From NCBI GenBank assembly GCA_029964075.1, contig CM057130.1, positions 3,100,001 to 3,164,000 on the forward strand: a DNA stretch of 64,000 bases, written 5' to 3'. This DNA is from Patiria pectinifera. Lineage: Eukaryota > Echinodermata > Asteroidea > Valvatida > Asterinidae. The position numbers and the translations under genes were made by a program. The notes beneath the pieces were generated by a model. It did not search any database. It saw nothing but the letters and a program-made list of their open reading frames with translations, and was not told the DNA's origin. Of the stretch, positions 56,901 through 64,000 are shown piece by piece (within the stretch, counting starts at the first letter, position 1; each line of letters opens with the position of its first letter).

Positions 56901-57479
56901 TTCATCGTAAGGTAACAAAATAATGAGGCAAATAGTATATATTAGATGCTGGCAATCAGGCTTGAAGTTATTGAACATTAATATCGATTTACGCGAAGTA
57001 TACGGTATAACAACCAGTGGAATCCCAGAGAGGACGCCTCTCATTAGGTGTCTATATGGATGCAGGACGCCTCCCATTATGGGTGCATGGACATGCAATC
57101 AACTCCCACAGACCTGAGTGATTATTACGCGTTATTCCGAAAATTACTAAAAAATACTTTCCCAGGTGGTTGAGACGCCCACCAAATCAAAGCTTATATC
57201 ATAATCTGTTATTTTAAAATAGTCCTGTGGCCCATCGCCATTTAATGATGCCTGCGCTCCATTGCAAACTGGAGCAATTTTATATAGGGCCCGTTTCATG
57301 CAAATGTCACAAATATACGAGCTCACACTCCTGTGTACGTGTACGGCTTCCAACCATCAGTGGGGAGTACATGAACTCTGTTCCCTCGTAGTTTGCCGAG
57401 TAAGTCATATAGTATCGAAATTCCGAGAAACAAAATTAATGGATTGAAAAGTATAGTGTTTGGAAATAGACAGATCCAA
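56901..57479. other. Non-coding stretch between inverted segments
   Basis: Contains an 18-bp-spaced pair GGACGCCTC(T/C)CATTA(G/T) at 57,030-57,080. No gene seen. Confidence 0.45.
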
Positions 57480-58160
57480 TGCGGGAAAATACAGCGAGTG
57501 GTTTATTCGAATACAAAATTTCAGCAAAAGTGCATTTCAATTAAACAGATTCGTTTACAAGTTATTCAAATCATTTGTTTAAGACGGGAGTTAAGAAGTT
57601 TAGAGGTTTTTTGTCATGCATATGAAGGCAAAGCGCAGATTGAGCTAACAATCCTCCAAGTGTTTAGCCTACAACAATATTAGGACCCAGTGGTTTGAAT
57701 ATATAACTAAATAGCCTAGTGGTTAGGGTCTCTGTCTACAGACCCAGGGGTCCGGGGTTCGAGTCCCGTTGGTGCAATTTTTGGTTTTCTATACACGCAC
57801 TCAGACAGTTACTTTTAAGAGTCTTTATTTCCCGCCGTCAAATACCAACCGACCTTAGCTCAATCAGTTAAGTCACCGGCTGGTACTGTCTGCGAAGTCC
57901 AGGTTATGCATCTACTCATAGGTACGGGGCTCTTTTGCTGTCTCGGCAGCAAGGCATAGGGTGTCGCCTCGTTTCCTCCCTTAACGGTGCTTGGCCCTCC
58001 GGGGTTACATGGATGGATAGGGAAGGAGGTGTGGTGGGCCGGGGAATCCGAGACCCAGGAAGAGTACTATATGGGAGTCGGTAACCAATCGCGACCCCTG
58101 AATGCTTGGTCAACACCACATAACTTTTTGTTTTTCTTTATCCCCTGTGTTCTCTTGTCG
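57480..58160 (+). mobile_element. Composite tRNA-like SINE segment, plus copy
   Basis: GCCTAGTGGTTAGGGTCTC, then GGGGTTCGAGTCCCG (B box with a good T-arm stem), then ACCTTAGCTCAATCAGTTAA with a second, degenerate tRNA-like region. Ends in AGGGGTCGCGATTG / ACTTTTTG... sequence also present inverted at 51,660. Acts as the right partner of the inverted pair 48.9-52.3 with 57.5-59.2 kb. Confidence 0.65.
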
Positions 58161-58219
58161 AGACTTTATAAGGTAAATTAAAAACGAAAAGGTTTTATTC
58201 CAAAATAAATGAAGATAAT

Positions 58220-59215
58220 ATGTAACAGCTTTACCAACATTTCATTTTAAACAGAAAATTCGAATGCAGTGATCATCTCTGCCTGCACGGGTCCCTATTT
58301 GGAGCGTGTAGAAATCAAATAATGTCTTGCCCAAGGACAAATATATATAGTAAGGCTGCTGTCACATCGTAGGCCTATACGGTACATTCGCCGATTTTTC
58401 GGAATTTCGATATTATCACTCTCCTCTGCAATCCGATCATTTCCATCCGAAATGTAAGTTCCTGTTTTAGTAACACCAACACAAGTGTCCGTATATTTAC
58501 ATAAAAGGGACGGCCCATTCCTAGTATAGTTTGTTTTAAAAGTGCTGGGACAGGTTTCGGTCTAGCGAGAGCGAATCTTGAGCTTTGTTTCCGAGTACGA
58601 TTGTTCACCAGTTTCTTTGCAGAAGATCAAATCAATGATTTCACCTGGAAGAGTTGCTTTCAGGATACGATCTTTGTTTCACGACGGGTGCAGTGCACTG
58701 TTCGTAGAGTCCTCCATTAAACTTGCAATGTGAATGGGAGGCCTTCGCCTGTTGAACTTCTCCGCTTTTGTTCCAATATCGCGATACAAGAGCGAATTAT
58801 ACTATATCATGTACCATTAACCAATGCTTGGCCGGTGTAGGCCAATACATAGAAAGAAAGATACATGTACATGTATACGGTGTTGAAACTCAGTGTCTGC
58901 ATGTCGCCCCAAAGACCCAAGACATAATGACGTCACGCTTTGTTTACTCATGTGCGCGTTGCTATGAGAGCCAGGGTTGAATCAGGTGTACGATATGAAT
59001 CTGATGAAATAAGAAAACTACAGTACAAAATTAAAGCAATTCGAATGTGTGAATTACGCTCCCTATTAAATGCTGTTATTTGCGGGTGTCTTAAAAACAC
59101 ACATTAATTGCAAGTTAGATGGGAGCAGCTAAAAACAGCGTCATTTACGACACATCTTTTAGACGTGTTTGGACAATGTTTTTCTCCTTTTTATTTTAAC
59201 GTACCAAACTATATT
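58220..59215. repeat. Further inverted copy of 48,860-50,330
   Basis: Reverse complement of the left arm: TGTCTTGCCCAAGGAC, GACAGGTTTCGGTCTAGCG, TTGTTCCAATATCGCGATAC, TGACGTCACGCTTTGTTTAC and GCAAGTTAGATGGGAGCAGC appear in order. More diverged than 53.0-54.2 kb; its TTACGTAA palindrome is lost. Confidence 0.75.
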
Positions 59216-59228
59216 CTAGAGTAAACAT

Positions 59229-60501
59229 CATTAATAAATACCTTGGAGAGTTGATGGTTTCTGATTGGTCGAGACTCGATCACGTGGCCGGGCATTACCG
59301 GTGATAATGACCGGCTTCAAGGAACAAGCGAATAAATGCCCCCTGAACCAGCATTGATCCAGCCCCATGGAAGGCAATGATTGGCCAAATTTACAACAGT
59401 CATACGGCAACTTGTAACAATACAGCACTGCACATGCGCTCAACCACCTTCGCGTGAGACTGACGCGCGCGTACGCAACACAGTTGCTATAGGTGCGCGC
59501 GCGTAAGGAAGTTTTGAAACAACATCGTAGGGCGGCAGTGCACTATATATTCTGAGGATGTTACGACGAAAGCGTAGATCTACGATTTATTTTCTGTAAA
59601 TACTTCGCCCATCGACATATTTACCTTTCCTAAACCAAGCATCTTTGTAATTCTGGACACAAGGAATGTGTAAACGAAGTTTCAGCTTCCTCCATAAGGT
59701 AAAAATATGAAAACATTGTTGCAATTTGTTTGGCTACGGCAGCAGAAGTCGTACGCGTACGCAATGAAGACGTTGCAATACCAGCGCAGCCTGGGCCCGG
59801 CTGTGGTGTATATAACAACGCTTATTGAAGAGACGGGGTACCACGCATAAGCTAAAATATGGCCCATGAACATGAACACAAAAAAGTCTGGAAATATCGC
59901 CGGGAAAAAAGTCACAAAATTGGAGCATTTTAACTGTTAATTTCGTTAAAAAGGTATTTATTAATGGGAATAAGGCCAAAAAAAAATATATTCGGTCTCT
60001 GGTCAGACCAAAGTTCCGAAATTGACGCGGGGACGCGGATTTTTTTCTTTTCTTTTTTTTTTCCTCAAGCTTGGATTGTATATACAGACAAGGTGGGGTA
60101 CTAATTTGCTTTTTTTGGTGTCCTCATGTACATTGGTGTCCTCCGTAATTTGCCTTGGTGGTCTCGATCATTTGCCTTGCCGCAATTTCCCATTCCTTGG
60201 TGCTCTTTGGTAAAAAAAAAATAGAGGAGGTGCTGTAATAGAGGACGCTGTTGGAGCTACCGCGGAACATTTTGGGGGAAAAAAAGATTGACGCGCATGA
60301 TTAAAATCGACGCGCGCTCTGACCAGAGACCGACATATTTTTTTTGGCCTAACAGTGTGAGGATCCGGTCTTCACTGCGTGATAATGACCGGGTTTGGGG
60401 GTGACCGCTGTTCGTCTCGGTCCATTAACAGCGGTCACCCCCAAACCGGTCATTATCACGCAGTGAAGACCGGCTCCTCACACTGTTATTCCCTTATTAA
60501 T
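59229..60501. mobile_element. Element E copy 2, with terminal hairpin
   Basis: Direct copy of 44,037-45,200: CATTAATAAATACCTTGGAG, AAGGTATTTATTAATGGG and the hairpin arms around GGTCTTCACTGCGTGATAAT. It lacks the hAT MITE of copy 1 (single GCGCTCAA) but has a Harbinger-like MITE at 59,974 inside the left hairpin arm. After it comes TAAAGCAATTAAG, the sequence that follows the empty site at 40,076. Confidence 0.75.
59974..60349. mobile_element. PIF/Harbinger-like MITE, copy 2
   Basis: Ends GGCCAAAAAAAAATATATTC and inverted AGACCGACATATTTTTTTTG..GGCC; TAA target duplication at 59,971-59,973 and 60,350-60,352. The paralogous hairpin at 45,030 reads GGAATAACAG with a single TAA. Same family as 35,508-35,905, opposite orientation. 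Confidence 0.88.
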
Positions 60502-60868
60502 TAAAGCAATTAAGTACACATGTACATTTTACGTTAATCGAAAAATATTGTAAATACGTGTATATAATTTTGTCTAATCAATAGCAACGTGAACTAACGT
60601 CAATAACCTTGCACATTTGTACATATGGCTTCACTTACTATTAGCGTCCTTAATCACTCAAAAGTAAAATGACCTTTTGCAAACTAAATCTGACTTAGAT
60701 CTCATCGGAGGATGATGCAAAATGTCAAATAACAGATGGGAAAAGGATGGCAGATAGATACTCGCTAAGACGTCCGACAGGCGTCTGTTGGCGCCCTCTA
60801 CTGTTGCTTTCATCGCCGTTAATACTGTCAGTTTCATTCACTGCATCCCCATCCTCGTCTTCGCAACC

Positions 60869-61882
60869 TTACTCACCCTCACCCTCGACCTTACTCTCAC
60901 CCTCACCATCACCACCATCGTCGTCCTCATCGTCGTCTTTATCGTAATCAACAATTGAGACATACTTCACTCTCTCAAGACTCGTCGACAAGTGACCGAG
61001 ACTGAGGTCTTCACCTGGCTCTGCAGATGGTTCGAACTTTACCAGCGGCACGCAAGGCACGATGCGGGGCACTTGACTACGGCCTGCGAACAATCCGAAA
61101 CCGCGGCTCATTTCTGGAAATCTTCTGAAGTAATCGTAATCGCTCTTTGACATTTCGCCCGTGGAGTATCCGATCGCATCCTCTAGGTCTTTCTTCAGGG
61201 AGAGTAAGTCTTTTGTGAGCTCGGCGTAGTCATTTTCTTTCGTCGTCTGGATCTGAATGAGTTCGTCAGTGATGCGACAATTTGCTGCGATCACTCTGTC
61301 TATTTCACGCTCAGACGTGTCCGCGATCTGTTGTCGGATTATCTCAACCGTTTTCAGCAAATCCTTTTTAATTCCCGAGACTGTCTCCAAAGTCTCTTCG
61401 ACTTTCGCCAGAGATGTTTCGTACATCGGTAAGAAATCTCTGATGAACTCTCTCTTTGCTGTAGCCACCGTGTCAGCTATTTCCTTCAGATCATGGCGAT
61501 TATGGGATTCCGTAAGACACGTCACACATATGAGCTCGGAGCAGGTTGCACAGTAGACTTCGTATCTTTTTCCAGTGTGAGTGGTACATGTCGGTATTGG
61601 CTGCGTCTGGTTTTGCAACACCGTTTCTACCATGCTTTCCAGTTTTAAATCCGTCGGCAGGTTTTCAATATCATCCCTTGGAATAAGAGTAACTTGTTCG
61701 CATAGGGGACACGTGGCGTTTTTCTTGGCTGATTCAGTGTAAGTGAGAAGACATTCCTCACAGAAGCTGTGCCGGCAGGATAAAGTTTTAGGCTTGGTAT
61801 AAAGTTTTAAACAAATTGAACACACTGGATGATCGTCGCTGAACGTCTGCGATGTTGAGCTGCGCATCCCTCCCTCTGCCAT
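60869..61882 (-). CDS. TRIM-family paralogue C, truncated by a nonsense codon
   Basis: 337-residue single-exon frame from MAEGGMRSS. All RING (C21, C24, C36, H38, C41, C44, C58, C61) and B-box 2 ligands are kept. Coiled coil ~135-245. It ends ...SKVEGEGE at a TAA (60,869-60,871) where paralogue B has GAA. The frame after the stop still matches the tail of B (GCEDEDGDA...NSRG), so the stop is recent and single. RBCC core intact, so the product could still work if the acidic tail is dispensable. The first ~65 residues are much more diverged from B than the rest, a mosaic. Confidence 0.85.
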   Translation of the reverse strand: MAEGGMRSSTSQTFSDDHPVCSICLKLYTKPKTLSCRHSFCEECLLTYTESAKKNATCPLCEQVTLIPRDDIENLPTDLKLESMVETVLQNQTQPIPTCTTHTGKRYEVYCATCSELICVTCLTESHNRHDLKEIADTVATAKREFIRDFLPMYETSLAKVEETLETVSGIKKDLLKTVEIIRQQIADTSEREIDRVIAANCRITDELIQIQTTKENDYAELTKDLLSLKKDLEDAIGYSTGEMSKSDYDYFRRFPEMSRGFGLFAGRSQVPRIVPCVPLVKFEPSAEPGEDLSLGHLSTSLERVKYVSIVDYDKDDDEDDDGGDGEGESKVEGEGE

Positions 61883-62040
61883 AATTACTTGGGGATTATA
61901 ACCAAGTCTCACCTGATCTACCTGATCTGAACGACAAAGAGAAATGGTTACTGTAAATCATTAGGTATCATGTCAGTCTAATGTATACGTAATTCATACG
62001 TAATTTCTATATACAAAAGACAGAAATTTGCTGTAGTATT

Positions 62041-62580
62041 CTGGTTTGCTGATTCAGAACCAAATGTTGAGTGTCGGGAGGGGGTTCAAACTGGGGGCAA
62101 CTAAAAAGGAGCACTTATCCAAACATAGGGGCACCTAAGCTTCCATATATGTGAAAGTGATAGCCCTTCAGCCTCGGCAATGGCGGATCCAGGACACATT
62201 TTTTTTTTGGGAGGGGTGGGCCAAACAGATTGGTCCTCATAACAGTGGGTCCAAACATTCACGGCGAGGGGTTCAGGGCCTCGGGAAAAAAAACCAATGG
62301 ATTCTAGATGGTCTGTGGTGCGATCTATGGCAATTTCTGACCACTTTAACCCATTGTTTTTTGGAAAAGATGGTGTACGTATTGGCTGCTTTTTTGTGAC
62401 TTTTTTTTTTGGGGGGGGAGGAATGGCACCGTTGCCCCCCCCCCCCTCCACCTACCGTGCTCACTTCACTACATACCTCACAATGGCGTAGTCAGGATTT
62501 TTTTTCGGGGGGAGGCACCAGCATCATGTTATGAGGGGGGACCAGGGGCGGACCCAACATCAACATTTCCCCCAAGATGG
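62041..62580. mobile_element. Nested hAT-type MITEs upstream of TRIM C
   Basis: CAATGGCGGATCCAGG at 62,178 opens a copy with GGATTCTAGATGGTCTGTGG and CCACTTTAACCCATTG blocks and G runs, related to the element at 44,263. A second start, CAATGGCGTAGTCAGGATTT, is at 62,482. This stretch is absent from the TRIM B flank. Ends not resolved. Confidence 0.6.
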
Positions 62581-62655
62581 TCAGGGATTCAAATCCTGCC
62601 AGATTTTGTGTCCTTGGGAAAGACACTTTACCCCAAAACCATATCCACCGAGTAC
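62578..62655. mobile_element. SINE left half upstream of TRIM C (split)
   Basis: GGTCAGGGATTCAAATCC and CCTTGGGAAAGACACTTTAC, as at 41,730. The matching right half (CCTGCGGTGGACTGGCATT) is at 63,365-63,480, on the far side of the fold-back element. Confidence 0.63.
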
Positions 62656-62660
62656 ATGCA

Positions 62661-63354
62661 TATACTACGGAAGCGTATATGACCATCGGAGTTACTGCGT
62701 TACTGAGATAAAATAACTTGGAACCATAAAGTTCCATCATAAAATATCTTTACAACTCGGATTGCAGCGATAGCCCATCATGAAAATGCTGAATTCCATG
62801 AAAGCATATCATGGAAACTGGAAAGTCCGTGGTAGGTTATCGTGGAAACGTGGCATCCCGTATTAAGCTATAAAATGGAATTCCGTGACATGCTATCGTG
62901 GAAACGCGGAATACTGTGATAGCCTATCACGAAAACGTGGAATACCGCGATAGGGTATCTCAACAACATGGAATTCCGTGATGTTATGATCGTGGCAAAG
63001 CGAAATGCCATGATATCGTTAGCCTATCAGAAAATTCCACGTTTCCACGATAGTTCATCACGAAATTACATGCTTTCGCGATAGCCTATCACCGAATTCT
63101 ATGTTGCTGTGATAGGCTATAACGATATTCCACGTTTCCGTGATAAGCTAGCACAGTATTCCACATTTCCACGATAGCCTATCACGCAATTCCACATTGC
63201 TGTGATAGGCTATCACAGTATTCCACGTTTCCACGATAGCCTGTGAAAGGCTTTCACAGTATTCCACGTTTCCACGATAGCCTTTCAGGGAACCCAAGAT
63301 ATTTTATCTTAGTAACGCAGTAACGCGGATGGTCATATACACTTCCGTAATATA
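62661..63354. mobile_element. Fold-back element inserted in the SINE, copy C
   Basis: Outer arms TACGGAAGCGTATATGACCA (62,667) and its inverse TGGTCATATACACTTCCGTA (63,331). The interior is almost entirely alternating GATAGCCTATCAC / GTGATAGGCTATC, GGAATTCC and CCACGTTTCCACGATAG units. 694 bp, without the insertion seen in copy B, so it shows the element's native length. Confidence 0.87.
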
Positions 63355-63355
63355 C

Positions 63356-64000
63356 AGTTTAATAGGCAGGAAGTAACCTGCGGTGGACTGGCATTCTGTG
63401 CCTGGGAAGGAAATACATTTCATTACATGGGAACCGAAGCTTAACGCCCGCCTCATGAGCCATTGGTTCGGGAAAGACAGGACTAATAGGCACATCTGGA
63501 ATATCTGTTTACACATACCTGTTAAAACCTTACCGTAACGGACAGACGGCACAGTTACAGATTATGTGTACTGGATGTAATCGTCGATTGTTTTTTAGAT
63601 GCGAATACAGCTGGGTAAATCCCAAGTTCTTGTTGCTCTTTTCTCATCAGACGAATTAGTCGAATAAATAGTTGCAAAACGTTCAAATTTGTATTGCGTT
63701 CATTCATGGTTTTGTTTTTAAAGCAAGAGTTGATGAGTAATGCAAATTGGAATACCAACATGTACAATGATACCATTTCAGATCAAAGTCCTACCTATGT
63801 ACATAAATTGGACAGGGAATGCGAACAAGGATATGTTATCATGTACAATCGCCTATTGTAACCAATTAACCTTAATTAACATTGGATCTTGATATGTGAC
63901 TTTTAATGTCAGTTTCTGTCCTGTGCACAGTGCACTTCAACAAAACCATAAAAAGAACTATTCATGTAGTACCTCAATATTATTTTTTTTTTTGACACGT
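63356..64000. other. SINE right half and shared TRIM upstream flank (C)
   Basis: GGCAGGAAGTAACCTGCGG and CATGGGAACCGAAGC complete the SINE. Then CCGTAACGGACAGACGGCAC, GATTGTTTTTTAGATG and TTGTATTGCGTTCATTC match the flanks at 38,060-38,240 and 43,345-43,515. No gene seen up to the window edge. Confidence 0.7.

Noticed and set aside
57705..57775. True tRNA gene
   Set aside because: A and B boxes and a T arm are present but the anticodon arm is irregular and no acceptor stem closes; a SINE head fits better.

Overview
This is animal nuclear DNA. It has intron-containing genes with GT/AG splice sites, non-LTR, hAT and PIF/Harbinger-like mobile elements, tRNA-derived SINEs, long homopolymers and no operon structure. 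The two gene families present are a secreted multi-MAM-domain protein and intron-poor RING/B-box/coiled-coil TRIM proteins in a small cluster. Together with the element types they fit a marine invertebrate deuterostome (echinoderm, hemichordate or lancelet-like). That placement is an inference; no diagnostic marker was seen.

Region 1 (1-12,501, minus strand). A tandem array of about 3.18-kb units, each with six exons coding two MAM domains. Eight complete MAM domains (24 exons, all in frame, all with consensus splice sites) lie in the window, and the gene runs off the left edge. The exons were located by hand; every splice phase agrees (1-1-0-1 per domain). The units are almost identical, introns included. 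The most downstream domain carries a hybrid exon made by an in-frame 1,347-bp recombination deletion. I propose that the 5' end of the gene is a Kozak-perfect signal-peptide exon at 27,440-27,488 plus a 30-nt exon at 25,019-25,048. These splice in phase and complete a hydrophobic leader, so the gene would span the left 27.5 kb.

Region 2 (12.5-36 kb). Introns of that gene and intergenic DNA, packed with repeats: a 21/22-bp minisatellite, a hAT element with an 8-bp target duplication and a transposase remnant, a decayed LINE reverse transcriptase split by a nested hAT-type element, a YY1-motif-rich tandem repeat, two related ~1.15-kb terminal-inverted-repeat elements, several MITEs, a 4-copy dispersed repeat, and a tandem duplication that includes the 3' end of the first TRIM gene.

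Region 3 (36-64 kb). Three TRIM paralogues on the minus strand: A (36.4-37.5 kb), B (40.3-41.5 kb) and C (60.9-61.9 kb). Their flanks are shared. Upstream of each is a SINE, intact at A but split at B and C by a fold-back element built of inverted GATAGCCTATCAC-type repeats. C has one nonsense mutation that removes the C-terminal tail and a RING segment much more diverged than the rest, a mosaic pattern. Between B and C lies about 14 kb of nested inverted duplications (45.3-59.2 kb), bracketed by two direct copies of an element ending in an almost perfect 76-bp-arm hairpin. Paralogous copies provide empty sites that date several insertions (hAT MITE at 44,263, Harbinger-like MITEs at 35,508 and 59,974).

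The MAM protein would act outside the cell as an adhesive or matrix protein, and the TRIM proteins in the cytoplasm as E3 ubiquitin ligases. They share the locus but nothing shows that they work together.
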